A DNA stretch of 64,000 nucleotides, from positions 158,407 to 222,406 of the forward strand of contig NZ_CAJEWB010000005.1 in NCBI RefSeq assembly GCF_903994035.1, in the 5' to 3' direction. Below are positions 36,684 through 48,478 of the stretch, one piece after another. The stretch is from Phocicoccus pinnipedialis (GTDB lineage Bacteria; Bacillota; Bacilli; Staphylococcales; Salinicoccaceae). Below the pieces are notes generated by a model. The model saw nothing but the letters and a program-made list of their open reading frames with translations, did no database searches and was not told where the DNA came from. How positions within the stretch are numbered: position 1 is the stretch's first letter; every line of letters begins with the position of its first letter. A program made the position numbers and the translations under genes.

Positions 36684-36882
36684 GGAAATCCGTGATTTAA
36701 CTACATCAGAAATCGAAACAAATATTAAAGAGCTTAAAGAAGAACTCTTCAACTTACGCTTTCAACTAGCTACAGGTCAGCTAGAGAACACTGCTCGTAT
36801 CAAAGAGGTAAGAAAAACAATCGCGAGAATGAAAACTACAATTCGCGAAAGAGAAATTGAAGAAGCTAAAGCGAATCAATAA
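36673..36882 (+). CDS. rpmC: 50S ribosomal protein L29
   Basis: 69 residues from ATG inside the end of rplP, behind [24 protein letters not shown] and [22 protein letters not shown] are diagnostic. Two helices at the exit tunnel, next to L23. Confidence 0.97.
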   Translation: MKAKEIRDLTTSEIETNIKELKEELFNLRFQLATGQLENTARIKEVRKTIARMKTTIREREIEEAKANQ

Positions 36883-36903
36883 TTTAGGGGAGGTTCTATA
36901 ATA

Positions 36904-37167
36904 GTGGAAGGTAAAAACGAACGTAAAGTTTACCAAGGCCGTGTAGTGTCTGACAAAATGGACAAGACAATTACAGTACTTGTAGAAACGTACAAAAAAC
37001 ATCCAATTATTGGTAAACGTGTGAAGTATTCTAAGAAATACAAAGCACACGATGCAAATAACTCAGCTAAAATGGGCGATGTCGTTAAAATTCAAGAAAC
37101 ACGTCCTTTATCAGCAACAAAACGTTTCCGTTTAGTGGAAATCGTAGAAGAATCAGTAATTATCTAA
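36904..37167 (+). CDS. rpsQ: 30S ribosomal protein S17
   Basis: 87 residues, GTG start behind [21 protein letters not shown] and [25 protein letters not shown] identify S17, an early 16S 5'-domain binder. Confidence 0.97.
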   Translation: MEGKNERKVYQGRVVSDKMDKTITVLVETYKKHPIIGKRVKYSKKYKAHDANNSAKMGDVVKIQETRPLSATKRFRLVEIVEESVII

Positions 37168-37194
37168 ACCAAGTAAAAAGGGAGGTAACCACGC

Positions 37195-37563
37195 ATGATT
37201 CAACAAGAATCTCGTATGAAAGTTGCCGACAACTCAGGAGCTCGTGAAGTTTTAACGATCAAAGTACTTGGTGGTACAGGTCGTAAAACAGCTAATATCG
37301 GCGACGTTGTTGTTGCAACTGTAAAACAAGCAACACCTGGTGGTGTTGTCAAGAAAGGTGACGTCGTGAAGGCTGTCATCGTTAGAACTAAAACAGGTGT
37401 ACGTCGTGAAGACGGTTCATATATTAAATTCGATGAGAACGCATGTGTTATCATTCGTGATGACAAAGGTCCAAGAGGTACGCGTATTTTCGGACCAGTC
37501 GCTCGTGAATTACGTGAAGGAAACTTCATGAGAATCATCTCATTAGCACCAGAAGTACTATAA
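37195..37563 (+). CDS. rplN: 50S ribosomal protein L14
   Basis: 122 residues. [20 protein letters not shown] and [12 protein letters not shown] are invariant. L14 bridges the subunits and binds the silencing factor RsfS. RBS GGGAGGTAAC. Confidence 0.98.
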   Translation: MIQQESRMKVADNSGAREVLTIKVLGGTGRKTANIGDVVVATVKQATPGGVVKKGDVVKAVIVRTKTGVRREDGSYIKFDENACVIIRDDKGPRGTRIFGPVARELREGNFMRIISLAPEVL

Positions 37564-37596
37564 CTCATTAAAATATACAAGGAGGTGCGCCAAACG

Positions 37597-37905
37597 ATGC
37601 ACGTTAAATCAGGTGATAAAGTTATTGTTATCAGTGGTAAAGATAAAGGGAAGACAGGCACAATATTAAAAGCTATTCCTTCTAAAAATCGTGTTGTTGT
37701 TGAAGGTGTGAACATTGTAAAAAAACACCAAAAACCAACTCAAGATAATCCAGATGGTGGAATCTTAGAGACTGAAGCAGCAATTCACGTATCAAACGTT
37801 ATGCACGTTGATCCTGAATCAGGTGAACGCACTAGAGTCCGTCACGAATTCAAAGACGGAAAGAAAATTAGAATCGCTGTTAAATCAGGTAAAGAGATTA
37901 AGTAG
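37597..37905 (+). CDS. rplX: 50S ribosomal protein L24
   Basis: 102 residues from the ATG behind AAGGAGGTGCG ([19 protein letters not shown]). This is the KOW domain that initiates 50S assembly; [20 protein letters not shown] follows. A longer in-frame start would overlap the ribosome site. Confidence 0.97.
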   Translation: MHVKSGDKVIVISGKDKGKTGTILKAIPSKNRVVVEGVNIVKKHQKPTQDNPDGGILETEAAIHVSNVMHVDPESGERTRVRHEFKDGKKIRIAVKSGKEIK

Positions 37906-37930
37906 TTATATCGGAAGGAGGACAACATAA

Positions 37931-38470
37931 GTGATTCGTTTAAAAGATAAATACAACGAAACAATTAAAGATGAGCTAGTTAAAAAGTTTAACTATAGTT
38001 CAGTAATGCAAGCACCTAAAATCGACAAAATCGTAGTAAACATGGGTGTGGGTGACGCTGTACAAAACGCGAAAGTTTTAGACAACGCTGTTGAAGAACT
38101 GACTCAAATTACAGGTCAAAAACCACAAATTACTAAAGCGAAGAAATCAATTGCTACTTTCCGTTTACGTGATGGTATGCCTATCGGAGCGAAAGTTACA
38201 CTACGTGGAGACAGAATGTATGACTTCTTAGATAAACTCATTGCAGTTTCATTGCCTCGTGTAAGAGACTTCAGAGGTGTTTCTAAGAAAGCATTCGACG
38301 GCCGCGGTAACTACACTCTTGGTATTAAAGAGCAGTTAATTTTCCCAGAAATTGATTATGATAAAGTATCTAAAGTAAGAGGTATGGATATCGTTATTGT
38401 AACTACAGCTAACACAGATGAAGAAGCTCGTGAGCTGTTAACTCAATTCGGTATGCCGTTCCAAAAATAA
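37931..38470 (+). CDS. rplE: 50S ribosomal protein L5
   Basis: 179 residues, GTG start behind GGAAGGAGG. Contains [16 protein letters not shown] and the conserved [28 protein letters not shown] run; L5 binds 5S rRNA and contacts S13 and P-site tRNA. Full length. Confidence 0.98.
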   Translation: MIRLKDKYNETIKDELVKKFNYSSVMQAPKIDKIVVNMGVGDAVQNAKVLDNAVEELTQITGQKPQITKAKKSIATFRLRDGMPIGAKVTLRGDRMYDFLDKLIAVSLPRVRDFRGVSKKAFDGRGNYTLGIKEQLIFPEIDYDKVSKVRGMDIVIVTTANTDEEARELLTQFGMPFQK

Positions 38471-38671
<201 letters not shown>

Positions 38672-38701
38672 GTTATATATTTCGAAAGGAGGCAATTTTA
38701 A

Positions 38702-39100
38702 ATGACAGTTTCAGATCCAATTGCAGATATGCTAACACGCATCAGAAATGCGAACATTGTTAGACATGAATCTTTAGAAATTCCAGCATCTAACATTAAA
38801 AAAGAGATCGCTGAAATTCTCAAAAACGAAGGTTTTGTAAAAAATGTAGAATACGTAGAGGATGACAAACAAGGAATTATCCGAGTTTTCCTTAAATACG
38901 GAAGTAACAACGAACGTGTTATCACAGGTCTTAAGAGAATATCTAAACCTGGATTACGTGTTTACGCTAAAAGAGACGAATTACCAAAAGTACTTAACGG
39001 TTTAGGGGTTGCATTAATCTCTACTTCTGAAGGAGTACTTACAGATAAAGAAGCTCGTAACAAAAACGTTGGTGGAGAAGTTCTCGCTTACGTTTGGTAA
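38702..39100 (+). CDS. rpsH: 30S ribosomal protein S8
   Basis: 132 residues. [14 protein letters not shown] at the N-terminus and GGEVLAYVW at the end are diagnostic. S8 nucleates the 16S central domain and in some bacteria autoregulates the spc operon. RBS AAAGGAGGC. Confidence 0.98.
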   Translation: MTVSDPIADMLTRIRNANIVRHESLEIPASNIKKEIAEILKNEGFVKNVEYVEDDKQGIIRVFLKYGSNNERVITGLKRISKPGLRVYAKRDELPKVLNGLGVALISTSEGVLTDKEARNKNVGGEVLAYVW

Positions 39101-39124
39101 TAATTAATATAGGAGGTGCCATGA

Positions 39125-39661
39125 ATGAGCCGTATTGGTAAACGTGTGATCGACATTCCAACGGGAGTTACAGTAGACATCGACGGAAGTTCTTTCACTG
39201 TAAAAGGCCCTAAGGGTGAATTAACAAACACATTCAATTCAGATTTAAACTATAAATTAGAAGATAATACACTAACTGTAGAACGTCCATCAGACTCTAA
39301 AGAGCACCGTTCAATTCACGGAACAACTCGCTCACTAATCAACAACATGATTCAAGGTGTTAGCGAAGGATTCGTTAAAGAACTTGAACTTGTTGGTGTA
39401 GGTTACCGTGCACAAATGCAAGGTAACAAATTAGTATTAAGTGTAGGACTTTCTCACCCAGTTGAATTCGAATCTAGCAAAGATTTAACAATCACTGTTG
39501 ATGGAAACACAAATGTTAAAGTTGAAGGAATCAACAAAGAAGAAGTAGGAGCTCTTGCTTCTAACATTCGTGCTGTACGTCCACCTGAACCATATAAAGG
39601 TAAAGGTATTCGCTATAAAGACGAGTATGTTCGTCGTAAAGAAGGTAAAACTGGTAAATAA
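39125..39661 (+). CDS. rplF: 50S ribosomal protein L6
   Basis: 178 residues. [16 protein letters not shown] at the start, then two tandem repeat domains; GPKGELTN and [12 protein letters not shown] are conserved. L6 sits near the GTPase centre. RBS AGGAGGTGCC. Confidence 0.98.
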   Translation: MSRIGKRVIDIPTGVTVDIDGSSFTVKGPKGELTNTFNSDLNYKLEDNTLTVERPSDSKEHRSIHGTTRSLINNMIQGVSEGFVKELELVGVGYRAQMQGNKLVLSVGLSHPVEFESSKDLTITVDGNTNVKVEGINKEEVGALASNIRAVRPPEPYKGKGIRYKDEYVRRKEGKTGK

Positions 39662-39684
39662 TAAATAAGTGAGGAGGAGCTTAA

Positions 39685-40047
39685 ATGATCGCAAAAATTG
39701 ATAAAAATCAAGTGCGTCGTAAAAGACACTTTCGTGTGCGTAAAACAATTTCAGGTACACCTGAAAGACCACGTTTAAACGTTTATCGTTCAAACAAAAA
39801 CATTTATGCACAAGTAATTGACGACGTTAATAATAAAACATTAGCGAGCGCTTCTACACAAGATAAAGATTTAGCTATAAAAGTTGGATCAAACATTGAA
39901 GCAGCAGCTGAAGTTGGTAAATTAATTGCAACTCGCGCGAAAGATGCTGGTGTAGAATCAGTTGTATTCGACCGCGGAGGTTACTTATACCACGGACGTG
40001 TGGAAGCTTTAGCAGAAGCAGCACGTGAAAATGGATTAAAATTCTAA
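39685..40047 (+). CDS. rplR: 50S ribosomal protein L18
   Basis: 120 residues. [28 protein letters not shown] and [26 protein letters not shown] are diagnostic; L18 carries 5S rRNA to the central protuberance with L5. RBS GAGGAGGAGC. Confidence 0.98.
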   Translation: MIAKIDKNQVRRKRHFRVRKTISGTPERPRLNVYRSNKNIYAQVIDDVNNKTLASASTQDKDLAIKVGSNIEAAAEVGKLIATRAKDAGVESVVFDRGGYLYHGRVEALAEAARENGLKF

Positions 40048-40068
40048 TCGAAGGAGGTTAACAATCTA

Positions 40069-40581
40069 ATGGCTCGTAGAGATAATCGTAGAGAAAAAGA
40101 AGTTAAAGAGTTTGAAGAACGCGTAGTTACTATCAATCGTATTGCTAAAGTTGTTAAAGGTGGTAGACGTTTCCGTTTCTCAGCATTAGTAGTAGTTGGA
40201 GATAAAAAAGGCCGAGTAGGATTTGGTCAAGGTAAAGCACAAGAAGTACCTGAAGCAATCAAAAAAGCAATCGAGGCTGCTAAAAAGAATCTTGTTGAAG
40301 TACCAATTGTTGATGGAACGATTCCACACGAAATTAACGGTAGATTCAGCTCAGGTAACGTATTCATGAAACCAGCTGCTCCTGGTACAGGGGTAATCGC
40401 AGGTGGACCGGTTCGTGCCGTACTTGAATTAGCAGGTGTAACAGATATCTTAAGTAAATCAATCGGAGCTAACACTCCAATTAACGTGGTTCGTGCAACA
40501 ATGCAAGGACTAACTGAACTTAAAGATGTAGAATCTGTTGCTAAACTTCGTGGAAAAACTGTAGAAGAGATCTTAAATTAA
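40069..40581 (+). CDS. rpsE: 30S ribosomal protein S5
   Basis: 170 residues. [27 protein letters not shown] is the dsRBD-like N-terminal domain, the site of spectinomycin and fidelity mutations (KGGRRF loop intact). C-terminal [22 protein letters not shown]. Confidence 0.98.
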   Translation: MARRDNRREKEVKEFEERVVTINRIAKVVKGGRRFRFSALVVVGDKKGRVGFGQGKAQEVPEAIKKAIEAAKKNLVEVPIVDGTIPHEINGRFSSGNVFMKPAAPGTGVIAGGPVRAVLELAGVTDILSKSIGANTPINVVRATMQGLTELKDVESVAKLRGKTVEEILN

Positions 40582-40596
40582 GGGGGAGAGACAAAC

Positions 40597-40776
40597 ATGG
40601 CAAAAGTTAGAGTAACCCTCGTAAAAAGTGTTATCGCTAAACCTGAAGCACAAAGAAAAACAGTTCGTTCTTTAGGTCTAGGCAAGATCAACTCTTTCGT
40701 TGAACTTGAAGACACTCCTCAACTTAGAGGACAAGTAGACAAAGTTAGTCATTTAGTAAAAGTAGAAGAAATATAG
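40597..40776 (+). CDS. rpmD: 50S ribosomal protein L30
   Basis: 59 residues, ATG behind GGGGGAGAG, 15 nt after rpsE. Begins [29 protein letters not shown] and the [14 protein letters not shown] end are diagnostic of L30. Short enough to be missed by length-filtered gene finders. Confidence 0.97.
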   Translation: MAKVRVTLVKSVIAKPEAQRKTVRSLGLGKINSFVELEDTPQLRGQVDKVSHLVKVEEI

Positions 40777-40804
40777 TAGATATTATAAAATAGGAGGTGC
40801 GACA

Positions 40805-41245
40805 ATGAAATTACACGAACTCAAACCAGTAGAAGGTGCTCGTAAATCACGTAAACGTGTAGGACGCGGAACATCTTCTGGACACGGTAAAACATCTGGA
40901 CGCGGTCACAAAGGACAAAATGCTCGTTCTGGTGGTGGTGTAGGTTTAGTATTCGAAGGTGGACAATTACCATTATTCCGTTCTATTCCTAAGCGTGGTT
41001 TCACAAATATCAACCGTAAAGAGTACTCAGTCGTTAATCTAAGCGATTTAAACCGTTTTGAAGCAGGAACTGAAGTAACACCTGAATTATTAATTGAATC
41101 AGGATTAGTAAAAGGGCGTTCTGCTGGGGTAAAAATTCTTGGTAACGGTGAATTAGAGGTTAAGTTAACAGTTAAAGCTAACAAATTCTCTAACTCTGCG
41201 AAAGAAGCGATTGAAGCACAAGGCGGCACTGTAGAGGTGATCTAA
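40805..41245 (+). CDS. rplO: 50S ribosomal protein L15
   Basis: 146 residues. [22 protein letters not shown] and [14 protein letters not shown] are diagnostic of the basic, glycine-rich N-terminal extension of L15. Stop codon abuts the secY start. Confidence 0.98.
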   Translation: MKLHELKPVEGARKSRKRVGRGTSSGHGKTSGRGHKGQNARSGGGVGLVFEGGQLPLFRSIPKRGFTNINRKEYSVVNLSDLNRFEAGTEVTPELLIESGLVKGRSAGVKILGNGELEVKLTVKANKFSNSAKEAIEAQGGTVEVI

Positions 41246-42553
41246 TTGATCAGTAGCGTATCAAATTTCTTCAAAATTAAAGAGATTCGAGCTAAGATTT
41301 TATTCACATTAGCTATGCTTGTTGTATTTAAAGTGGGTACTTATATACCAGTTCCTGGTGTTGACCCAGGCGTATTCAATGCGCAAGAGCAAGGTGGAGT
41401 ATTAGATTTAATGAATACCTTTGGTGGAGGAGCGCTTAAAAACTTCTCTATATTTGCTATGGGTATTATGCCTTACATCACAGCATCAATTGTAGTTCAA
41501 TTACTTCAGATGGATGTAGTGCCAAAATTCGCTGAATGGGCGAGACAAGGTGAAGTAGGTCGTCGTAAACTGGCTCAGTTTACACGTTACTTTACAATTA
41601 TACTCGCGTTCATTCAATCAATTGGGATGTCATTTGCATTTAATAAAATGTTTGGTGGCGGACTGATTACTAACAACGCGATTACGTCATATTTATTAAT
41701 TGCTTTAGTGCTAACAGCGGGGACTGCTTTCCTTATGTGGCTAGGAGAAGAAATCACAGAAAAAGGAGTAGGTAATGGTATTTCTATCATTATCTTTGCA
41801 GGTATCTTAGCTTCACTGCCAAGTGCTCTCGTTCAGTACTATCAGCAGCAATTCGGTATGGCTACAGATACAACGATGGCGGTACTTAAGACCGCAATCT
41901 TAATTATCGCACTATTACTTCTTACGGCATTCGCGATTTACGTATTGCAAGCAATCCGTAAAATTCCGATTCAATACGCAAGAGGTACAGGTAGACAACA
42001 GATGCTTGCTCCACAAGCCACGTTTCTACCATTAAAAGTTAACCCTGCTGGGGTTATTCCAGTAATCTTTGCAATGGCATTCTTAATGTTGCCACAATCA
42101 CTTTCACTGTTCTTCCAAGACCAAGCATGGGCTACTAAGCTCGCTGATATGGCGAACCCAGTGTCGAACGTTGGAATGATTGTTTATCTTGTACTGATTA
42201 TTCTGTTCACGTACTTCTATTCGTTCGTACAAGTTAATCCTGAGAAAATGTCAGATAACCTTAAAGAACAAGGAAGCTATATTCCTGGTATTAGACCAGG
42301 TAAGAACACACAAAACTACATTACGTCTGTTTTATACAGATTATTATTTGTAGGATCACTATTCTTAGCGTTTATTTCAATCCTACCACTTCTAGTCACT
42401 AGATTTATGGACTTACCACAATCTATTCAAGTCGGTGGTACTAGTTTACTCATTGTTATTGGGGTTGCACTTGAGACTATGAAACAATTAGAAGCTCAAG
42501 CAAGCCAACAAGAGTATCGTGGTTTTAGAAGACATAAACATGGTAGAAAATAA
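41246..42553 (+). CDS. secY: preprotein translocase subunit SecY
   Basis: 435 residues, TTG start directly after the rplO stop with GTAGAGGTG in the end of rplO as ribosome site. Ten transmembrane helices; the plug and pore region [16 protein letters not shown] and loop [22 protein letters not shown] are universal SecY landmarks. Forms the SecYEG channel. Translationally coupled to rplO. Confidence 0.98.
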   Translation: MISSVSNFFKIKEIRAKILFTLAMLVVFKVGTYIPVPGVDPGVFNAQEQGGVLDLMNTFGGGALKNFSIFAMGIMPYITASIVVQLLQMDVVPKFAEWARQGEVGRRKLAQFTRYFTIILAFIQSIGMSFAFNKMFGGGLITNNAITSYLLIALVLTAGTAFLMWLGEEITEKGVGNGISIIIFAGILASLPSALVQYYQQQFGMATDTTMAVLKTAILIIALLLLTAFAIYVLQAIRKIPIQYARGTGRQQMLAPQATFLPLKVNPAGVIPVIFAMAFLMLPQSLSLFFQDQAWATKLADMANPVSNVGMIVYLVLIILFTYFYSFVQVNPEKMSDNLKEQGSYIPGIRPGKNTQNYITSVLYRLLFVGSLFLAFISILPLLVTRFMDLPQSIQVGGTSLLIVIGVALETMKQLEAQASQQEYRGFRRHKHGRK

Positions 42554-43216
<663 letters not shown>

Positions 43217-43224
43217 TATTCACC

Positions 43225-43314
43225 TTACAGTTCTTTAGGTGGATGTCGTAGGAATGGGTCCTTTCGAATGATGAGTGAATACTCTCACCTGAAGAAACAC
43301 AAGTTAAACTGTAA
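43225..43314 (+). promoter_or_regulatory. structured leader before infA
   Basis: TTACAGTT (43225-43232) pairs with AACTGTAA (43307-43314); directly inside, CTTTAGGTG (43233-43241) pairs with CACCTGAAG (43286-43294) with one wobble. The loop holds two small hairpins, AGGA/TCCT near 43249-43262 and GAGT/ACTC near 43274-43285, giving a three-way junction. The closing strand touches the infA ribosome site (AAAGGAGG). No gene is in this gap. Confidence 0.6.
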
Positions 43315-43328
43315 AGGAGGAATATGAA

Positions 43329-43547
43329 GTGAGTAAACAAAACGTAATTGAATTAGAAGGTATTGTTAATGAAACATTACCTAACGCACAATTCAAAGTT
43401 GAACTAGAAAACGGACATGAGATTTTAGCTCATGTTTCTGGTAAAATCCGTATGAACTATATACGAATCCTTCCTGGCGATAAAGTAACAGTTGAAATGT
43501 CACCATATGACTTAACTCGTGGAAGAATCACTTATCGTTTCAAGTAA
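43329..43547 (+). CDS. infA: translation initiation factor IF-1
   Basis: 72 residues, GTG start. S1-like OB fold; [40 protein letters not shown] sequence ([20 protein letters not shown]) is nearly invariant. Blocks the A site during initiation. Preceded by the structured leader. Confidence 0.98.
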   Translation: MSKQNVIELEGIVNETLPNAQFKVELENGHEILAHVSGKIRMNYIRILPGDKVTVEMSPYDLTRGRITYRFK

Positions 43548-43565
43548 TAGGACTCCAACTATTGA

Positions 43566-43691
<126 letters not shown>

Positions 43692-43713
43692 TAATAATTC
43701 GGAGGTGTAATGA

Positions 43714-44079
43714 ATGGCACGTATTGCAGGTGTAGACGTACCACGCGACAAACGCGTAGTAATCTCATTAACATATATCTACGGGATCGGAAATACGACA
43801 GCTAAAACTATCTTAGCTAAAGCTGGAGTAAACGAAGACACTCGTGTAAAAGATTTAACAGATGACGAATTAAACAAAATTCGTGAAGTAGTAGACACTT
43901 ACAAAATCGAAGGTGACTTACGTCGTGAGACGAACTTAAACATTAAACGTTTAATGGAAATCGCATCATATAGAGGTATGCGTCACCGTCGTGGACTACC
44001 AGTTCGTGGACAAAACACGAAAAACAACGCAAGAACGCGTAAAGGTCCTAAGAAAACAATCGCGAACAAGAAAAAGTAA
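43714..44079 (+). CDS. rpsM: 30S ribosomal protein S13
   Basis: 121 residues. [26 protein letters not shown] and [25 protein letters not shown] identify S13, whose basic tail contacts P-site tRNA. RBS CGGAGGTG. Confidence 0.98.
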   Translation: MARIAGVDVPRDKRVVISLTYIYGIGNTTAKTILAKAGVNEDTRVKDLTDDELNKIREVVDTYKIEGDLRRETNLNIKRLMEIASYRGMRHRRGLPVRGQNTKNNARTRKGPKKTIANKKK

Positions 44080-44102
44080 GCAATAAGTAAAGGAGGATCA
44101 TA

Positions 44103-44495
44103 ATGGCTCGTAAACAACAAACTCGTGCTAAACGCAGAGTGAAAAAGAATGTTGAATCAGGTATTGCACATATCCGTTCTACATTTAACAATACAATTGT
44201 AACGATTACTGATGACTTCGGTAATGCACTTTCATGGTCATCTGCAGGAGCGTTAGGATTTAGAGGTTCTAAGAAATCAACTCCATTCGCTGCTCAAATG
44301 GCTTCAGAAACTGCTTCTAAAGCAGCTATGGAACATGGACTTAAAACTGTTGAAGTAACAGTTAAAGGCCCAGGTGCTGGACGTGAATCTGCGATCCGTG
44401 CACTACAATCTGCTGGACTTGAAATTACTGCTATCAAAGACGTAACTCCAGTACCACATAACGGTTGTCGTCCACCGAAACGTCGTCGCGTATAA
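44103..44495 (+). CDS. rpsK: 30S ribosomal protein S11
   Basis: 130 residues. [36 protein letters not shown] and [18 protein letters not shown] are invariant. S11 lies on the platform and contacts the mRNA exit site. RBS AAAGGAGG. Confidence 0.98.
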   Translation: MARKQQTRAKRRVKKNVESGIAHIRSTFNNTIVTITDDFGNALSWSSAGALGFRGSKKSTPFAAQMASETASKAAMEHGLKTVEVTVKGPGAGRESAIRALQSAGLEITAIKDVTPVPHNGCRPPKRRRV

Positions 44496-44561
44496 TATAC
44501 TTTATTAGTATCACAGCATAATTAGAAAATAACGGCGTTAAAAGGGAGGAAAAAGTTAACA

Positions 44562-45506
44562 ATGATAGAAATCGAAAAACCTAGAATTGAAACAGTAGAG
44601 CTATCGGAAGATTCTAAGTTTGGTAAGTTTGTTGTAGAACCTCTTGAAAGAGGATATGGAACAACGCTTGGGAACTCCTTACGTCGCATTCTTTTATCAT
44701 CATTACCTGGTGCGGCTGTAAAAACAGTAGAATTAGAAAACGTACTTCACGAATTCTCAACTATCGAAAACGTCATAGAAGATGTAACTACAATTATCAC
44801 AAACATTAAGAGTCTTGCTTTAAAGATTTACTCTGATGAAGAAAAGATTCTTGAAATTGATGTTAATGGTGAAGGTGTTGTAACTGCAGCTGATATTACG
44901 CATGATAGTGACGTAGAAATCTTGAATAGAGATCTTAAAATCGCAACAATTGCGAAAGGTGGATCACTAAAAATACGTATGGTAGCAGGACGTGGACGTG
45001 GTTACGCATTAGCTGACGTGAACAACAGAAGCGACTTACCAATTGGGGTTATCCCAGTTGATTCTATTTACACACCAGTTGAGCGTGTGAACTATACAGT
45101 AGAAAATACGCGTGTAGGTCAAAATGCAGACTTTGATAAGTTAACACTTGATGTGTGGACAGATGGTTCAATTACACCACTTGAAGCAGTTTCACTTGGT
45201 GCAAAGATCCTAACTGAACATTTAAACATCTTCGTTGATTTAACAGATGAGGCGCAAAACGCTGAAATTATGGTTGAAAAAGAAGAAGACCAAAAAGAAA
45301 AAGTACTCGAAATGTCAATCGAAGAACTCGATCTTTCAGTGCGTTCTTATAACTGCTTGAAACGTGCGGGTATCAACTCCGTTCAAGAGTTAATCGACAA
45401 AACAGAACAAGACATGATGAAAGTACGAAATCTAGGACGTAAGTCTTTAGATGAAGTGAAAAATAAACTTGATGATTTAGGATTGGCATTACGCCAAGAA
45501 GACTAA
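44562..45506 (+). CDS. rpoA: RNA polymerase alpha subunit
   Basis: 314 residues. N-terminal assembly domain with [29 protein letters not shown]-terminal domain (from about 250) with [23 protein letters not shown] that binds UP elements and activators. Start ATG behind AAAGGGAGGAAAA. Confidence 0.98.
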   Translation: MIEIEKPRIETVELSEDSKFGKFVVEPLERGYGTTLGNSLRRILLSSLPGAAVKTVELENVLHEFSTIENVIEDVTTIITNIKSLALKIYSDEEKILEIDVNGEGVVTAADITHDSDVEILNRDLKIATIAKGGSLKIRMVAGRGRGYALADVNNRSDLPIGVIPVDSIYTPVERVNYTVENTRVGQNADFDKLTLDVWTDGSITPLEAVSLGAKILTEHLNIFVDLTDEAQNAEIMVEKEEDQKEKVLEMSIEELDLSVRSYNCLKRAGINSVQELIDKTEQDMMKVRNLGRKSLDEVKNKLDDLGLALRQED

Positions 45507-45524
45507 AAAGGAGGTCAAACTAGA

Positions 45525-45902
45525 ATGGCATTAAGAAAACTAGGCCGCGACTCGGCGCACAGAAAAGCAATGTTAAGAAACTTAGCTACTTCTTTAATCG
45601 TAAACGAACGTATTACGACTACTGAAGACCGTGCGAAAGAATTACGTAAAGTAGTAGATCGTTTAGTTACTTTAGGTAAACGTGGCGACATTGCTGCTAG
45701 ACGTCGTGCTGGACAAACAGTACAAGATGTTAAAATTTTAAACGAAGACGGTTCGACAACATTTGCACTTCAAAAATTATTCGACGATATCGCTCCACGC
45801 TTCAGTGACCGTCAAGGTGGTTACACAAGCATCAAGAAGTTAGGTAAACGTCGTGGTGACGGTGCAGAACTTGTAATTATCGAATTTGTTGAGGGTGCTT
45901 AA
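45525..45902 (+). CDS. rplQ: 50S ribosomal protein L17
   Basis: 125 residues. [22 protein letters not shown] and [24 protein letters not shown] are diagnostic. Last ribosomal gene of the cluster here, followed by a gap with terminator-like elements before ecfA1. Confidence 0.98.
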   Translation: MALRKLGRDSAHRKAMLRNLATSLIVNERITTTEDRAKELRKVVDRLVTLGKRGDIAARRRAGQTVQDVKILNEDGSTTFALQKLFDDIAPRFSDRQGGYTSIKKLGKRRGDGAELVIIEFVEGA

Positions 45903-45937
45903 TACTTCGACTAATAAAGCAGTATGAGTGTTATGAT

Positions 45938-46027
45938 AGAAAGAGAGTATTCTCTTTTCTGTCTAGCTCTTAAGTATCCTGCAAAACTATGAATTGCGCG
46001 ACTCTTTGCAGGGTACGCGCTTTTTTT
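45938..46027 (+). terminator. terminator-like region between rplQ and ecfA1, with overlapping alternative stems
   Basis: First a hairpin AGAAAGAGA/TCTCTTTTCT. Then TATCCTGCAAA (45975-45985) pairs with TTTGCAGGGTA (46005-46015, one wobble), while GCGCG (45996-46000), in its loop, pairs with CGCGC (46016-46020) followed by seven Ts. The second and third pairings cross, so they form either a pseudoknot or exclusive states. Confidence 0.65.
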
Positions 46028-46051
46028 ATACATATAATTAGAGGTGGAAAT

Positions 46052-46840
46052 ATGATTTCTTTAAAAGACATTACTTACAAATATCATAACGACGATGCAT
46101 ATGCTTTGAATCATATTTCCATCGATTTTAAACGAGGTAGTTTTGTCTCTATTTTAGGACATAATGGCTCAGGAAAAAGTACACTTGTAAAAATCATTAT
46201 GGGGATACTACTACCGACAAGTGGTGCGATCTTTATAGATGGAAAACCAGTTGATAGAGACAATCCACTCGAACTACAGAGAAGATTTTCAATCGTTTTT
46301 CAAAATCCAGATAACCAGTTCGTTGGAGCGACGGTTTTAGATGATGTCGCATTTGGCTTAGAAAATCTCGGTGTTCCACATGAAACAATGGTTGAAAAGG
46401 TGGAAGCCGCATTAAAAGAGGTTGGAATGTGGGAATTTCGAAATCATGAACCACACAGATTATCTGGCGGACAGAAGCAACGAGTGGCTATCGCAGGCGC
46501 ACTAGTGACCAACCCTGAAGTGTTAATTATGGATGAAGCAACGTCTATGCTAGATCCTGATGGAAGAAAAGAAGTTCTTTCAATACTTAAGAAGATTCAT
46601 GCGAAAAGGGACACAACGATTCTCTACATCACTCATGACTTACGTGAAATAGAAGACAGTGACTATGTCTTTATCTTACGTAAAGGGCATGTTGTTAACG
46701 AGGGCACGGTTAGAGATGTTTACGAAGACACGGAGACGCTCGTGTCGTCGAACTTAGAGTTACCGTATAACATTAAATTGTCGAAAGCCTTGTGTGATGG
46801 TGCGTATATGTCGTATGAAGAGGTGGTTGAGCGTCTATGA
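46052..46840 (+). CDS. ecfA1: ECF transporter ATPase subunit EcfA1
   Basis: 262 residues from ATG behind AGAGGTGG; a longer frame crosses the terminator. Walker A GHNGSGKS (36-43), Q-loop FQNPDNQF, signature LSGGQKQRVAIAG, Walker B VLIMDEATSMLD, His switch THDL. With EcfA2 and EcfT it powers group II ECF vitamin uptake, using separately encoded S components. Its last bases overlap ecfA2. Confidence 0.95.
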   Translation: MISLKDITYKYHNDDAYALNHISIDFKRGSFVSILGHNGSGKSTLVKIIMGILLPTSGAIFIDGKPVDRDNPLELQRRFSIVFQNPDNQFVGATVLDDVAFGLENLGVPHETMVEKVEAALKEVGMWEFRNHEPHRLSGGQKQRVAIAGALVTNPEVLIMDEATSMLDPDGRKEVLSILKKIHAKRDTTILYITHDLREIEDSDYVFILRKGHVVNEGTVRDVYEDTETLVSSNLELPYNIKLSKALCDGAYMSYEEVVERL

Positions 46841-47688
46841 ATATTTTAATTGATGATGTATCTGTAACGTACCAACCCAAGACACCGTTTCAGTATCATG
46901 CGCTGAAAAACATCTCAACAGAGTTTCGTACAGGTAAATTTTACGGTATCGTAGGACAAACAGGTAGTGGAAAGTCGACTCTTGTACAACTCTTGAATGG
47001 TTTGATTTTACCAACGACAGGTACAGTCAAAATAGATGACTTGGAATTAAAACGAAGAACTAAGTATAAGATGATACACGAAGTACGCAAATATATTGGG
47101 ATTGTGTTCCAGTTCCCTGAGCACCAGCTCTTTGAAGAGACGGTATTGAAGGATGTCATGTTTGGCCCTATGAATATGGGAGTTAGTGAAAAAGACGCTC
47201 AGACGCGTGCGTTACACTATCTAAATGAATTACACGTTGACCCAGCACTCTACGAAAAGTCACCGTTTGATTTGTCAGGTGGACAGATGAGGAAAGTGGC
47301 TTTAGCAGGGATTCTAGCAATGGAGCCGAAAGTTCTAATTTTAGATGAACCAACAGCTGGACTCGATCCATCTAGCCACAAAGAAACTATGGAACTCTTT
47401 AAGAGACTCCGTGAAGAATTGAAACTTACAATTATACTTGTCACACACGATATGAATGATGTGTTTGAGTATTCAGATGAAGTGAGGATCTTGGAAGCAG
47501 GACGCATTGTTGAGAGTGGTCCAACTGAGGATATCTTGACGGACCAGAAACTATTAGAGCGTTATAGCCTCAATCTGCCTGACGTCGTGAGGTTGTCTCA
47601 TGATTTAATTAGAAAAGGACATACGATAGATAAAATACCGAAGAGTATAGATGAGTTTATCGTAGAATGGAGGCTTCGTGATGCTTAG
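46837..47688 (+). CDS. ecfA2: ECF transporter ATPase subunit EcfA2
   Basis: 283 residues. Walker A GQTGSGKS, Q-loop FQFPEHQLF, signature LSGGQMRKVALAG, Walker B VLILDEPTAGLDP, THDMNDV. FQFPEHQLF with the C-terminal extension is typical of EcfA2. Starts 4 nt inside the end of ecfA1 and overlaps ecfT, so the three are translated together. Confidence 0.95.
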   Translation: MNILIDDVSVTYQPKTPFQYHALKNISTEFRTGKFYGIVGQTGSGKSTLVQLLNGLILPTTGTVKIDDLELKRRTKYKMIHEVRKYIGIVFQFPEHQLFEETVLKDVMFGPMNMGVSEKDAQTRALHYLNELHVDPALYEKSPFDLSGGQMRKVALAGILAMEPKVLILDEPTAGLDPSSHKETMELFKRLREELKLTIILVTHDMNDVFEYSDEVRILEAGRIVESGPTEDILTDQKLLERYSLNLPDVVRLSHDLIRKGHTIDKIPKSIDEFIVEWRLRDA

Positions 47689-48478
47689 TTCTATGATACT
47701 TGGGAGATATATCCCGGGAGATTCTGTGATTCATAAGATGGATCCGCGCTCTAAAATCATCATGACGGTGTTATTCATGGCGATTGTGTTCATGGCGAAC
47801 AACACTTTGACGTATGCCGCTCTGATTCTATTTGTGCTCTTTGTACTTGCACTTGCAAAACTTAATCCGATATTTGTTATTAAAGGATTAAAGATTGTTT
47901 TCGTCTTATTGATATTTACATTCTTGATGCACTTATTCCTGACAAAGGGTGGAACAGTACTTATCGATGCAGGATGGTTTACGATTGAATCCGAAGGTAT
48001 TGTTAGGGGTGTATTTATTGGTACTCGACTTGTGATGCTCGTAGTAATAACAACCATTATGACGCTGACGACGAGTCCAATTTCACTGACAGATGCGATC
48101 GAAAAGATGGCACATCCACTGAAAAAAATTAAAGTTCCTGTGCATGAGATTGCGATGATGATGTCAATCAGTCTGAGATTTATTCCAACATTGATGGATG
48201 AGACAGATAAAATAATCAAGGCACAAAGTTCAAGAGGCTCTACATTTATGACAGGTAAGGTGAAGGATCGTATCAAAGCTCTACTACCAATCATCATCCC
48301 ACTATTCGTTTCAGCATTCCAACGAGCTGAAGATATGGCAATTGCGATGGAAGTTCGTGGATATACAGGTGGCGAAGGAAGAACGAGCTTTAGAGTACTC
48401 AAATGGACGTTTAAAGACACGTTAGGTATTATCTTTGTGATTCTTTTTGGCGTTTTAGTGTGGTGGCTTCGTACATGA
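47681..48478 (+). CDS. ecfT: ECF transporter transmembrane subunit EcfT
   Basis: 265 residues from the ATG 8 nt after GGAGG; a GTG one codon earlier is possible. About five membrane helices and the two coupling-helix motifs SSRGSTF-type (AQSSRGSTFMTGKVKD) and AMEVRGYTGGEGRTSF, each with the A-R-G that docks into the ATPases. Overlaps ecfA2 by 8 nt and truA by 4 nt (ATGA). Confidence 0.94.
   Translation: MLSSMILGRYIPGDSVIHKMDPRSKIIMTVLFMAIVFMANNTLTYAALILFVLFVLALAKLNPIFVIKGLKIVFVLLIFTFLMHLFLTKGGTVLIDAGWFTIESEGIVRGVFIGTRLVMLVVITTIMTLTTSPISLTDAIEKMAHPLKKIKVPVHEIAMMMSISLRFIPTLMDETDKIIKAQSSRGSTFMTGKVKDRIKALLPIIIPLFVSAFQRAEDMAIAMEVRGYTGGEGRTSFRVLKWTFKDTLGIIFVILFGVLVWWLRT

Noticed and set aside
37200..37715. 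Minus-strand frame opposite rplN and rplX
   Set aside because: Antisense shadow of two ribosomal protein genes, no ribosome site.
45903..46051. Extended N-terminus for EcfA1 starting at 45989
   Set aside because: It would be encoded by the terminator region; ATG 46052 has a proper ribosome site and the standard ABC start.
47731..48420. Long minus-strand open frame (229 codons) opposite ecfT
   Set aside because: Antisense shadow of ecfT with low-complexity content and no start signal.
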